A stretch of 64,000 nt of DNA from Sesamum alatum (taxonomy: Eukaryota; Streptophyta; Magnoliopsida; Lamiales; Pedaliaceae): contig JACGWO010000005.1 in assembly GCA_034509735.1 (NCBI GenBank), positions 19,643,264 through 19,707,263 of the forward strand. Reading direction: 5' to 3'. A program made the translations under genes and the position numbers. Shown in pieces: positions 1 through 11,017 of the stretch (positions within the stretch are counted from its first letter, which is position 1; the number at the start of each line of letters is the position of its first letter). The notes under the pieces were generated by a model that was not told the DNA's origin, did no database searches, and saw only the letters and a program-made list of their open reading frames with translations.

Positions 1-703
1 ATATTGCGTTTTCATATTGCAACAAAAATTACGAAGAATTATTGCTGCTATGAATGCTTCATTCCGTGTAATTAGTTGCAAAGGCATTGTATCATCTTCA
101 GTTTCACCCTCAATAGGATTTTCAACAACATTAGCTACAATTTCTTCTAAACTTTGGACCTCTCAACCTGTATGATTTTCACCCGGATACTCCAATAGGT
201 GATTGACATCCATTTTGTTGTGGTAACCAAGGCCATTAATCATGTTATCAAGTCATGAATGCCTTCTTCAATAGTTCCATCATTTAAATTCCTTGAGGCT
301 ACTTCACTTGAAAACGAATTTTTCAGTGTCGAAAGTAATTTGCTATTGTCTCTTGCTAAACATTTATTGTCCAAGCTGAGACTGCAAGATGGCATCTAGA
401 ATACTAATCTTTTCTGGATCAGATTTTCCAAACTCATAGCTCTCGAATACCCTATGGTAATTTTCTTGCGATAATGCATCTTGAAAGTTCCTCCTTTGTC
501 TAAGTTAGACGAAAGGTACTCAGATGATCGCTTGAGTGTGTTCGATATTTTAACTTGATTAACTTTCAAATGAAAATTTTCATCAATCCACTGTTGCAAA
601 TATTTTTGAATGCATGTGGGGTGATTTCTCTTATACTCACAAGTGCTTTATGTATTTGATATGTCATGGTTGATTTTTGGACACTTTTTAGATGTGAAGC
701 CAT
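1..703 (-). pseudogene. Broken Tigger/pogo-like (CENP-B type) transposase, 5' and 3' coding parts joined
   Basis: Reading the minus strand from an ATG at 703, the start is MASHLKSVQKST, followed by a helix-turn-helix-like part (QQWIDENFHLKV, VKISNTLKRSSEYLS) as in plant Tigger/pogo transposases, which cut and paste DNA in the nucleus. A one-base loss near 630 shifts the frame between SIRE and HPTCIQ. After about 400 the reading jumps to the C-terminal tail (INGLGYHNKMDVNHLLEYP, then VQSLEEIVANVVENPI and PLQLITRNEA), which is broken by several stops. The central DDE catalytic domain is missing, so this is an internally deleted copy. It probably continues left of the window. The family call rests on remembered similarity of both ends. 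Confidence 0.7.
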
Positions 704-2754
704 GGTTGGCTGGTTTTGATCTGGATTGACTAATTAGGAATATTTGATGTTGTTTATATAGTGGTTGATTTCCTTACCATGCATGAACTTGCATTAAATT
801 TAAACCAGTCGTACTACGGTGAACTTTGTTTTTTTAGACGGACATATTATATTTAATTAGTCATATTGTACATGAATATCATTCAATTAGTTAATAAAAT
901 ATATATGTTTTATTTATGAATAATAATGTAAATTTGTTGAATCGAAAAAAAATATCTTTAAATTAATAAATTATTAATTTATTAATTAATTAATACCTCT
1001 TTAAATTAATAAAATTATGTGGTCACGATACATTAATTTATAGAGGTTTTATTCTATATGAATGTGGGAAAAAAATAAATATTCATCAAGAATTTTTATT
1101 TTAAAACTTGCATTTTAGTAAATATTGAGAACTTTTTTCTTCAATTATTCACGAGCTACAATGTTAAAATAGAATTACCTTAAAAGAGTGATACCCTTAT
1201 TGGTCTTTCTCATATAATCATACTTTTTAATCTCTTCACCGAGCAGAAGATTGTATTATCGCATGAGATGTCTCATTGTGATAAAACATGAAAATAGCAC
1301 AAATGTGCTTAAGATAAAATTGTCCCTATCAGCTTTTAGTCATACCACATGCATAAAACAGAAATCTTGTTATCTTGCACAACCTTTGCAACACTCAGTT
1401 TATATTACTCGGTAGGAGATATTTAAGAAGTTTTCCAGCAGAAAAATGAGGGCCTCGTGGACTAAGTTTATAATCCAGGAAGGTTGGGCTTCTTGTGATT
1501 ACTATATCAACCCAAGAGGTGGTATTATAATTACCCATCGATTTTAGTTACTATCGACTTTAACATTTTATCAAGAAATGTAAAAAATAAACGTCTAACT
1601 AGATTAAGAATGACAACAGGACGAGTTTGAGGCGAGTCCAACCCCTATTAAACTTGACCGGACCCATCCACCCCGCCCCATTAAAACCCCATGCCCTACC
1701 CCATCTCGACTTTGCTTAAAGGAAACAACAAACTCTCTCCCAATTGGCCTGATTTCAATAGTATTGCTTTCCTCCAATCCAAACGTGCCATGACTTGCGA
1801 GATCACGTTTGGGTGGAAATAACTTCTTCATTACATTATTATGGATGGAAGGCTTGGATTTACAAACTATTTGTATTAATTCCATGTTCCATGGTTACAT
1901 ACAGATTATTGGGTGATAAAAGCCTAAAACCTTTACCACATGATTGATGCTTTCTTCAATTCATATTAAATTCAACCCGTGACCCCAAAGGTGTCGTGAT
2001 AACTCATGTTGGGCATAATTTCACAATGTAAAGATGATGAAGAGAAAATCCAATAGCAGATCAAAGACAGAACTACTAAGTTAGGTTGCCTCAATATCAT
2101 GACCTAACAAAAGCGCCACACACATTTTTTTTTTCTCTTTTTGATCTTTTAATTGTCTTTCTTTAATTCATTTAATGTAAGCTTTTATTCTTACTTTCGT
2201 GTTTTACTAAGTAATATTATATTAGGTTTATGTACTTTAATATAATTTTTGATCGAAAATAAATTGTATAATATAAATAATATATTTACCTAATTTTTTA
2301 TTTTTTATTTTTTATATAGAATTGAATACATGTAAAAAAGTGATCTAATAAGGTTGTATTGGAGTATAAAGAAGTTTACAAGAAGAAAAGATATACATAA
2401 TAATAATAAAATAGATTAAAAGTTCAACGTATTATTCTTTCTCTATTAAAAATGAAAATTTTATTTTACTTTAAAAGATTTCTCGATACACAATATATTA
2501 TAAAAGATTTTATTTATTTTTAACAAAGAAAAGATACATAATCTTACATAGCATGGATTCTATGCTAGTTTATATATATATATATATATATATCTGAATA
2601 AAAACAAATAAAATTAGATAACAGATAAAAAATTAATGTTAAAAACCCACAGTGCAAAATATATGAAAGGATTTTATTTAATATAATAATTTCCTGATAA
2701 CTACTATTATATATAAGTATATTAAAAAAATATAATTAACAAATGATAATAATA
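704..2754. other. AT-rich intergenic DNA, no gene recognised
   Basis: No coding pattern, RNA gene or clear transposon end was found. The only longish reading frame (1604-1885, minus) looks non-coding. Homopolymer runs and AT-rich simple sequence dominate. Confidence 0.5.
2571..2593. repeat. (TA)n microsatellite
   Basis: An uninterrupted TA dinucleotide run of about 23 bp, seen directly. Confidence 0.9.
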
Positions 2755-2945
2755 AATAAATAGTTGGGAGGGCTCGGACTGAGCCAACCACCATAAAACT
2801 CGAGATCTAATGGAACCTATTGGGTTTACAATTTTTCACTCTAAACCCGCTCCGAACTTGTATGTGGAGGACTTGAACCCACCCGAAAACGCGAAGGATC
2901 CAGGTTGAGGCCCCTTACCCAACCTGTTGCCAAGTCTAGACTTAG
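2755..2945 (-). mobile_element. Possible tRNA-derived SINE
   Basis: On the minus strand an A-box-like motif (TGGCAACAGGTTGGG, complement of 2918-2932) is followed about 53 bp later by a B-box-like motif (GGTTCAAGTCC, complement of 2869-2879). That is the layout of an internal RNA polymerase III promoter. About 100 bp of unrelated body follow, then a short T/A-rich tail. The GC content contrasts with the flanks. A-to-B spacing is slightly long for a tRNA, and no clean target duplication was seen, so a chance match is possible. Confidence 0.4.
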
Positions 2946-3238
2946 ATGTCATTTAACCCTAAATTATTTGCAAATTTACAAGGGAAAAGTTGGTAACAAT
3001 TAGAATTTTTTTTATTCGAATTAATTTGGTCGAACCAGATAAATTACAAAGTAAGTGTGATATAATTGTCATGTAATTGATGATTATTCTTAAATTATAT
3101 ATCAATCACAGGATAATTATTTATTATATACTTAATTCAAATTCGAACAAATTTTCGTGTGAAAAATCTCGAAAACGCCCTACACATGTGGTTCAGCATC
3201 AGATCACTCAAAACACCCACTTCTTCCTAGGGGCAGTG

Positions 3239-3244
3239 GATAAG
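3239..3244 (+). promoter_or_regulatory. I-box-like GATAAG upstream of the chloroplast-protein gene
   Basis: GATAAG lies about 90 bp before the chosen ATG. I-boxes are common in light-regulated photosynthesis promoters, which would fit the gene. A six-base motif is weak evidence on its own. No convincing TATA box was placed. Confidence 0.25.
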
Positions 3245-3331
3245 GTGGATTCTCCTTTCTCCACTCAAAATCTTCCATCTAACGTACAACACACACTCAG
3301 AGTTCAAACCTCCCAATCCGACGACGTATCG

Positions 3332-3844
3332 ATGCATGCTTCGAAGATGTTACTACTCTTGTCACCATCTCCCACGCCGCTGCTGCCGCCCCTAACCCAC
3401 CGCCCTTTCACTCAGTACTGTAGGACGAACTTCAGGCAGCGGCGGCCTCCGTTCACACTCCACGCTATGGCCAAGGATGGAAGCGCCACCACCACCGCCG
3501 CTGAGGCGGCCGCCGTCGTCTCCGGATTAGTTGCTACTCCTGTGATCGGGTGGTCGCTTTACACTCTCAAGACTACCGGTTGCGGGCTGCCGCCCGGCCC
3601 GGGTGGGTCTATAGGTGCACTGGAAGGAGTGAGCTACCTGGCAGTGGTGGGCATTGTGGCTTGGTCGCTGTACACCAAGACGAAAACGGGTTCGGGCCTG
3701 CCCAACGGGCCGTTCGGCCTGTTGGGAGCTGTCGAGGGCCTCTCGTACTTGTCGTTGCTCGCCATTGTAGTTGTTTTCGGGCTGCAGTACTTTGAGCAGG
3801 GATCAATTCCCGGCCCGCTTCCGAGTGACCAATGCTTTGGTTGA
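3332..3844 (+). CDS. Predicted chloroplast thylakoid membrane protein, DUF1118 (RIQ1/RIQ2-like)
   Basis: A single-exon gene of 170 residues. The start MHASKMLLLL was chosen because the open frame reaching further upstream (to 3077) has no protein-like composition; the Met at 3347 is an alternative. Residues 1-46 are rich in Ser, Thr, Pro and Arg with no acidic residue, like a plastid transit peptide. Three hydrophobic segments follow (about 58-78, 97-115 and 134-152). Two tandem repeats of period 37 are visible: WSLYTLKTTGCGLPPGP with GALEGVSYL (74-103), and WSLYTKTKTGSGLPNGP with GAVEGLSYL (111-140); SIPGPLP at the C-terminus recalls a third. From memory this matches DUF1118 proteins, whose Arabidopsis members RIQ1 and RIQ2 affect grana stacking and light-harvesting antenna organisation. 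The frame is intact and GC-rich compared with the surroundings. It is the only convincing host gene here. The family name is less certain than the coding call. Confidence 0.8.
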   Translation: MHASKMLLLLSPSPTPLLPPLTHRPFTQYCRTNFRQRRPPFTLHAMAKDGSATTTAAEAAAVVSGLVATPVIGWSLYTLKTTGCGLPPGPGGSIGALEGVSYLAVVGIVAWSLYTKTKTGSGLPNGPFGLLGAVEGLSYLSLLAIVVVFGLQYFEQGSIPGPLPSDQCFG

Positions 3845-4091
3845 TATACGTTGTAAGTTCCCAAACAATTTTAGAAATATTTTTTGTGTCTATATCTCAC
3901 ATAGTAAGGTATAATATTATTTCTGATTTTCGACAAATTTAAATGATAGCCAAAGAAGAAAAGTTGCATAGGAACTTTTAAATTACATATCATATGCGCA
4001 TAAATTTTATATAATATTACCTAATTTTTTCGATTCAACGATCAAATTTACGATTTATCAATCAATGTGCGTATACTTTTGTGTTAGAATT

Positions 4092-4620
4092 AAATACAAT
4101 ATAGGACTAATTTGAATGAAATACAGGATTGGATTGAATCGAAATAAATGGTAGAATCTTTACTTTTTAAGGCATTGGATAGCTGGATCAATAATTTTCC
4201 TTTCTATATAATTTACTACGTTGGATTAAACTTTGGACAAACACTGAAATTCCTAAAATACCCTTTGCAATATCAGAAAAAATTGTGTGAGTGAAATAAA
4301 CTTCAAGGTAGTGGGAGGAAATAAACCAGGTTACAAGTAGCAGATTTCTTCTTGTGCAGTAGGTGGAAGTCAAATTTAATGAGGGCAAAAGGATAATAAA
4401 TCTTACAAATTGAGGGGCACTAACGTCTTTAACATTGACGAAAATTTTGGTCCTAATCCAGGATTAAAAATCCTGGGCAAATGCTGGGATTTTAGTGCTG
4501 CAAATAGTCCATTTGTACCGTGCCTTATTATTAATACAAGGCCAACGACTTTGTCAGTCAATATTGGATTGAGTTGTACTAATAATTCAGTACAATCCAA
4601 TCCTTCTTAGTAAACATGCC
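4092..4620 (-). mobile_element. MITE family M, copy 1
   Basis: The complement of the right end begins GGCATGTTTACTA and continues with a GGATT / TTGTACT / ATTATTAGTACAAC pattern that matches the left end of the MITE at 31355. The left end (AAATACAATATAGGACTAA) matches the complement of that MITE's right end (AAATACAGGATTGGACTAA). About 529 bp, non-coding. Termini resemble PIF/Harbinger-type MITEs, but no target duplication could be fixed, so the superfamily is open. Confidence 0.5.
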
Positions 4621-5239
4621 TTCATCATAAATGTTGATAAGATCCATTCATTTAGCGGCATCTTAGGATGGTTTATAAGGTTGAGGTTCAAAGACAAGAA
4701 AAGGCTTATGGTAGATTCCCTTAACACCTAAAGATAAGGAAGGGTGTAGTAAGCGACAAATATTTGAGGGAGTTGAAAATAAGCATAAGACTAGTTTACT
4801 ATGAATTATTTATGTAGGCTAATTCAATATTACGTTGATAGATGTGGGTTTGGGATCCCTCGTTCACTGCTGGTTGGGGTGGGGGGCCGTGGTAAAATCA
4901 CAAGCTCAGTATTATCTACTGTAGAGGTGGGCTAATACATTCCACTAGGGCCAGCTTTTACTTTGTGTAAGTGGATTATGGATTGACAAATTAAATTGTG
5001 ATTGGACATGTGATTAGTGGGTTGCTTACTACATAATTTCTTGTTTACATGATTAGTTCAGAAGAAGAATCAAGTATTGATTGTGATGTTTGTGTGTTTA
5101 TTATCACATACTAATATCATGTAAACGATTGAAAATACAATAATATCTCTGTATAAGGCATTTATTATCAACCTCAGATAAAAATTAATTCACTATTTTC
5201 ACTTAAAAAAAAAAATAAAATCAACTAATAAAGCTTGGC
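4621..5239. other. Intergenic DNA, no gene recognised
   Basis: No coding frame or transposon terminus was recognised. A GC-richer patch around 4845-4960 has no obvious identity. Confidence 0.4.
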
Positions 5240-5379
5240 CCAAAATGTTGATAAATTTATTTATTAAATGTAAAATAAAACAAAATTTTTAAAATTGGTG
5301 TCATTTGACACTAATTTTAAATTTGGGTGAAAACGGGGTTGTCTCCCCGTCTTCATGGGCCGCCTGACACACCCCCATT

Positions 5380-6268
5380 CAGTGGCGAAGTCAGAACGTT
5401 AGCTTAACCCTGTCAAATTTTAATTAATTAGTTTGATAAATAAAAATATTAAATTCATAAAAAAAATAATTTACCATATGATCATCATAAATTAAATAAA
5501 TACAATGATATAAGTACAATTAATTCTTATAGCTATTATCCCAATGAGGGGACCGTTAGAATTTACAAGTAAAAAATTTTGCGGTCTCTTAATAACAAAT
5601 TTATCCATTATTTGAAAATTAAAACTTAAATTTACATAATCATAAATTTCCAAAAAAAAAATCACAATCAACTTTTATATCTAAGCTTGTTTATTTGTCT
5701 TGATAGGCTTGAACAAAAAGTTATCAAATAAAATAATAAACAACTAATTTAAAAATTCGAATAATGAACATTAAAAAATCGACATAAACAATAAATTTCT
5801 TCCGATCAATTCGTACATTCTTTTGGGCTCTCTCTGCAAGAACCGAAAAAATAATTAATTTAAAGAAACTAAAATTTATTTTATCTAATAAATTAAACAG
5901 GATTACAAAACTATCAAAAGAAACAAATTGATCAAAAATCAAAATATATAAATTGAAAAGCAATAACAGATAACATAAAAGCAAGAGGAATTTCGAAAAA
6001 AAAATTATAACATGGTGTTGAAAAAATCATAAGATGAGAATTTTTTCTTTTGGCTAAGTGAAAACTGTATGGTTCTAACTAATTAAGAGAAACTAAAATG
6101 GAGATGTTGAAAAAAATTATTGTTTAAACAAGTTAATTTGATTTTTTATTATTAATTTTTTTAATAGACAAGACAAATTTAAGCCTGAAATTTGATAGAC
6201 CAATAGCTCTACACTAGAGCCAAGCCCTGTTGGCCGCTAGAGCTCGACGGGGCCTGGCTTCGCCCCTG
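5380..6268. mobile_element. Non-autonomous hAT element (889 bp)
   Basis: It starts CAGTGGCGAAGTCAG and ends, on the complement, CAGGGGCGAAGCCAG; these are typical hAT terminal inverted repeats. An identical 8-bp target duplication, CCCCCATT, flanks it at 5372-5379 and 6269-6276. Removing it restores the left arm of the foldback element, so it inserted later. The interior is AT-rich with no transposase. Confidence 0.85.
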
Positions 6269-7470
6269 CCCCCATTCTAATTTTTTTTTTGTTTTAAATT
6301 AATTATGTATTTAATATTAATTAAAATTTAAATAATAATTAAGTTAATTATATAATTAATATAATATTAATTAATTATTATTTTAAAATTTTAAATTATT
6401 ATTCATAATATATTAATTATTTTTTTAAATAAATATAATTAAATTTTTAATAATTAATAAATATATTTATTAATTAAATATGACCTATAATATTACATTG
6501 CGTAAAAAATAAAAAATATTATAAATTAGCGATGATTATAAATTATAAGACCATCAGTCTCATATATATGTTGTTGGTATTGGTGTCGAGATTTTTTTTC
6601 CCCACAAATCGGTTCTATTGGCTCATTTATTTTTTAAACTACGATTAATAATTATATTATCTAATTTTTAATTAGTTGTCAAGGTCTTTTTGTTCTCTTA
6701 AAAATTTGATAAACGTAGTTGTTAATCAACATATTTTAAATTTAATAATATTGTGTTGTTGGCATGGACGCTAAGTCTTTAAATTTATATATGCAAAATA
6801 TCCTACGTTATTATGACAAACAAAAGTTACCTTAACCACGTAATTGATTAAAATATTTAATTCACGGGGAATATAGAATGGAAGCTAAGTCTTCTTCTTT
6901 AAAGCATGTGATAACGAGGTTTCAACGGCGCATTGTAAGAAGACTTAGCGCCCATGCCAACAACACAATATTATCAAATTTAAACTATGTTGATTAACAA
7001 CTACGTTTATCAAATTTCTAAGAAAACAAAAAGACCTCGACAACTAATTAAAATTAGATAAGATAGTTGTTAATCGTAGTTTAAAAAATAAATGAGCCTG
7101 ATGAAAAAAAAAAAAGACCTCGACACCAATACCAACGACATACATATGAGACTGCTGGTCACTATTATAATTTATAATCATCACTAATTTATAATATTTT
7201 TTATTTTTTACACAATTTAATATTATAGGTCATATTTAATTAATAAATATATTTATTAATTATTAAAAACTTAATTATATTTATTTAGGAAAAATAATTA
7301 ACATATTATGAATAATAATTTAAAATTTTAAAATAATAATTAATTAATATTAATATTAATTATATAATTAAACTTAAATATAATTTAAAATTTTAATTAA
7401 TGTTAATACATAATTAATTTAAAATAAAAATTAAAGAAAAAAACAAAAAAATAAAAAAATAGAATGGGGT

Positions 7471-7494
7471 GTGTCAGGCGGGGTTGCCTGACAC
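7471..7494. repeat. Perfect 9-bp-stem hairpin in the foldback arm
   Basis: GTGTCAGGC and GCCTGACAC are separated by six bases. The left arm of the foldback element has only one half of it, so the right arm carries an extra local inverted repeat. Confidence 0.7.
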
Positions 7495-7642
7495 CCATGA
7501 AGACGGGGAAACAACCCCCCGTCTTTTCTAAAGATGGGGGTTGTAACCCCGTCTTCACTCAAATGTAAAATTGGTGTCAAATGACACCAATTTTAAAATT
7601 TTTATTTTTTTTATATTTAATAAATAAATTTGTCCAAAATGT

Positions 7643-7958
7643 CCCACCTAAAACTCAGCTTACAACTGTTATTATGGGTGTGGAGATAATTTTAGTCTAT
7701 CAAATATTCAAGCAAGAACAGGGAAGGGAGACCTGGTACACAAGAGAAGGGCATCTCAATACAAAGGAAAGCTTGCAGTTAGTTTCGTGCAGTTTATTTT
7801 GTGTAATATTATAAATGAGTAAATTACATTCATTTGATAAATATAATAGTAATTTATCTTTCTGTTATTTTAAAAATAGAATAATTTATCTCACTATCTA
7901 AGGAGATAAATTGACTTTATTTTAAAAAGCATAAAAAAATAACTTGCTATTATTTTTT
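7643..7958. other. Intergenic DNA, no gene recognised
   Basis: AT-rich. It contains short TAAATT/AATTTA-type inverted blocks around 7813-7920 that may be another old MITE, but no edge could be set. Confidence 0.35.
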
Positions 7959-8397
7959 GGAATAATTACACTCCCCTTCCTTGAGAGGTCTGATGTAATT
8001 ACACATAGACCCACTGTGGTTTGAAAAATTACACGTTGTACCCCTATTTTTATTTTCATTCAATAAATATATTCTTCAATTAATAAAATTGACAAAATTT
8101 GTTGACATTAGCATAAAAATTGAATGAAAATTCATTTTTGACTTGATTGACTTATTGCAAGTCAAATAAATATATTTTTGATAAAACTACTCTTATCATT
8201 TCACACACTTATGCATGTGAGTTTGTTCTTATAATTAAATTAAATCATAAGAGTAAATAGTGTAATATATTTAATATATTTAAAATATTATTATATTAAA
8301 TAATTTTTAATTAATAAATAATTAGGGCACTATTTTCAAATCATAGGAATTTGTATGTAATTACACTAAATTTTAGGGGAGTACAGTGTAATTATCG
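7959..8397. mobile_element. TIR element with ATAATTACAC termini
   Basis: The left end reads ATAATTACACTCCCC and the complement of the right end ATAATTACACTGTACTCCCC. A second inner repeat, TGTAATTACA / GTAATTACAT, lies about 30 bp in on both sides. Together they make imperfect inverted repeats around an AT-rich core of roughly 350 bp. Target duplication unclear, so the edges may be off by several bases. Confidence 0.55.
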
Positions 8398-8448
8398 CTA
8401 AATTGTATCACCTCTTCATCTTCTGAGATGCCATAAAGGCTGAGGGGG

Positions 8449-9013
8449 CATTTGATTTTGTTTTCATTTTTATTTTCAATTTTCATTGTTTCTAATAGGA
8501 TGAAAATATTTTATCGATTTTTGTGCGAGAATTGAAAATATATTTGAATTGTATGTTTCCAACCATATAGGTGTAGAAATTGAGAATTTGTTTGGATTAA
8601 AAGTTTTCAAATAGTAAATTAACTCTCTCTCTCTCCAAACAAAAAAAGGAAAAAGAGATAGAGGAGGGACCGGTAGGTAAATTTGTTGGAGAAAAGAGGC
8701 AAGATTCAAAGTGAGTTTTGATGTGTATTGTCAAACTTGGGCGGCAACCAAAAATGAAAACTAGTGCAGAAAGGAGAAATAATTACTGACCACAGAAATC
8801 GATGCCTACCTGTATAAGACACGTAAAGCTTAATAATGATGGTAGAATTGTCATTTCTAGTTGAAAGTTGAAAACACTTCTCACGAAATTGGCCGTTCTT
8901 GTTGAGAATAGCCCAACCAAATGTGTTTAAGATTTTTTTTTTTAACATAAAATGTGTTTTAGAATATTCAAATAATTAAAAATTGAAAAAAAGCATTTGA
9001 GATGAAACCAAAC
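8449..9013. mobile_element. Possible hAT-like MITE (GGCATTTGATTTTG ends)
   Basis: The left end GGCATTTGATTTTGTTTTC resembles the complement of the right end, GCCGTTTGGTTTCATC, and TTTTCAATTTT-like blocks follow on both sides. The interior has no convincing gene; short minus-strand frames at 8476-8948 look random. Similarity is imperfect and no duplication was found. Confidence 0.35.
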
Positions 9014-9492
9014 GGCAATGTATGTGAATATGCAAGAGGTTTCAGCCTTTGTGCATTGAAAACTTGCATTACTCTATCCAATGCACTATTTAATGCACGT
9101 CTTTTACTGGCCGTAGATATTTTCTATTTTTTGGGCTTTTGTTGTGTGTTAAGGACCAGCAGATTATTAGCATAACATATATTATAAATTATTTAACTTA
9201 ACACTTTCCAATTTCCATAATTGAGCAAAACCTTGGATATTATAAAGATGGTATACGAGGATTTACAACAATATAACAATTATTCTACCATACCGTACCA
9301 AATTTATTTACATGCATTTGTAATACATTTTAAAATTACAGCATGAGATAATATAAACACAGAAGATTAGGAAAACATAAGTATAAGATTATATTTAATC
9401 AGCTATTTGATGATACATCAATACTACCGGCTCAAGAGTCGGAAGGCGTTCCACAAAAATATCTCCATCTCTTCATCAGTCTCTTGTTAAGT
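9014..9492. other. Intergenic DNA, possible relic of a gene end on the minus strand
   Basis: On the minus strand a short reading ending at 9424 gives ETDEEMEIFLWNAFRLLSR and a stop, followed by AT-rich sequence that could be a 3' untranslated region. MULE-like element A lies directly upstream of it. Only about 20 codons are visible and I do not recognise the protein. Confidence 0.2.
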
Positions 9493-10603
9493 GGCTAAAA
9501 TGCATAAAATCCCTTATATTTTGAAAATGGGTTAAAAACTCTCTTATGTTTTATAAATAGGCGAAAATCCCCCTGTATTTTGTAAAATTCAACTCAATCG
9601 CACTAATGGCATTAATTTTTTGACAAATTGGTCATTATGCCCTTATTTATTAGATATTATTCTTTATTTTAATAACTGTTGGATCTTTATTGATTATATC
9701 ATAACCATTAGATCCAATCAATTTAATCTTGATATTATATCTTAAATTTATAAAAAAAATCAAGAGTTTTGATTTAACTAATTTTAAATATATATATAAA
9801 AAATAAATATATTATTTAAAAAAATAAATTTAATAAAAATCACCCCCCACCGCCGCTCGCCACCCCACCTCGCGGCCCTCTATAGTCGCCGTCGCCCCCA
9901 AATTTGGGCGACGGTGCGGTCGCCCAGATTAATAGAGAAGGGGGCGACGGCGGTTGCCCTCAACTTGGGGCGACGACGGGCCCCTATCACCCAGGTTTTT
10001 GTTTCTTGTTTTTATTTTTATTTTTGATTTTTTAGTTTTTTAATTTTTAATTTAAGAATAACGGTAAATTTCAATTAATTAAATTTAAATAATTCATTTA
10101 AATATTTTTAATTTAGATTCAATTTTAATTAGATTAAAAAACATAATTAAGAAAATTTCTAGATTCAGTTTTTTTGAAATAATGATTTAAACTTTAATAT
10201 TATTTATAGTAAATAAAGATAATTTATTGAAATATTTTTAACTAAATAATAATTTGAATTAATTAATAATATATAATTATTTATTAACATTTATATTCGT
10301 ATTTTGAAATCTATTTAATTTTTTAGATAACTAAAATGTAAAAAAACCCACTCAAACAAGATAAAAATGTTCTTAGTCAAATACATAGACCCTATAAGGG
10401 TATTTTTGTCAAAACCGCACAAAAATATCAAAACTGGCTAAATTACAATCCAACACGCACAACATGCGCGTTCAGTACACCTTCTGTTAATTACTAGAGG
10501 AAGGAGTGTTTTTTGCTGACTTTTACAAAACACAGGGGCGAAGGGGGGAGGGGGGTTTTTAGCCGACTTTTCAAAACACAAGAGGGTTTTATGCATTTTA
10601 GCC
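9493..10603. mobile_element. MULE-like TIR element A
   Basis: The left end GGCTAAAATGCATAAAATCC mirrors the complement of the right end, GGCTAAAATGCATAAAACCC; similarity then continues through TATTTTGAAAA and a TAAAAAC block, giving TIRs of about 50 bp. The core (about 9840-9995) is GC-rich. The flanks TTGTTAAGT and TTGCAAAAA are only a weak 9-bp duplication. Element B has the same organisation and a better duplication, so both are assigned to a Mutator-like family. No transposase. Confidence 0.7.
9889..9914. repeat. GC-rich hairpin in the core of element A
   Basis: CCGTCGCCC and GGGCGACGG pair perfectly across an 8-base loop. More GGGCGAC/GTCGCC units lie at 9915-9985. The patch is CpG-rich in an AT-rich surrounding. 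Confidence 0.7.
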
Positions 10604-11017
10604 TTGCAAAAAGTGGTTAGTGTGGATGAGAAGAAAAAAGAGCTTTTACATAGCCTGCTTTATTTTGGCTAAACTCCAATTTACCCTCTGTCTTTTCGTG
10701 AAATAGCAGAAAGTCCCCAAATGTTTTAAAAATAGCCTCCCCCTCCTCCCCCCCGGTGTTTAATAAATTCAGCACAAAATCCCACTTCCATTAGAAACTA
10801 ACGGAAGATGGGGTGCACGCGCCTCAAGTGCGTTTGGGCTTGTTGTTTTTTGTGTGTGTTTTTACCTTTGTTTTATCTTAAATTGATTAAAATGCCCTTA
10901 TATTGTATTTAAAATTACCATGGTCAACTTGACTTTTTTTGAAGGACACTTTTTGCAATTTCCTCTCTCCTAAAAGTATTAATAAAATTTGTTCTTAAAT
11001 ATATTTATATTAAATAT

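Larger units (their letters stand above)
5249..7633. mobile_element. Long foldback (MULE-like) element, interrupted by a hAT element
   Basis: Two long inverted arms are visible. 5249-5379 continues at 6269-6785; its complement is 6940-7633. A loop of about 150 bp lies between. The arms share distinct blocks: a TTGGTGTCA/TGACACCAA motif, a GC-rich block with CCCCGTCTTCATGGG and GCCTGACACAC, a long run of AT-rich TTAATTA-type sequence, and a block around GTTGGTATTGGTGTCGAG. The 9-mer CCAAAATGT flanks both sides (5240-5248 and 7634-7642), as expected for Mutator-like transposition. Without the nested hAT copy the element is about 1.49 kb. No protein is encoded. Confidence 0.75.

Noticed and set aside
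1604..1885. Minus-strand open frame of 93 codons
   Set aside because: Second half translates a G/C-rich non-coding stretch into Gly/Trp-rich filler; no motif, no gene context.
2755..2945. A tRNA gene
   Set aside because: Box-like motifs occur but no cloverleaf, acceptor stem or anticodon arm could be drawn.
3077..3331. Upstream extension of the DUF1118 gene
   Set aside because: The extra residues are Ile/Asn/His-rich like translated AT-rich promoter DNA; the Met at 3332 gives a proper transit peptide.
3550..3864. Overlapping open frames on both strands in the DUF1118 gene
   Set aside because: They arise from GC-rich codon positions of the real frame.
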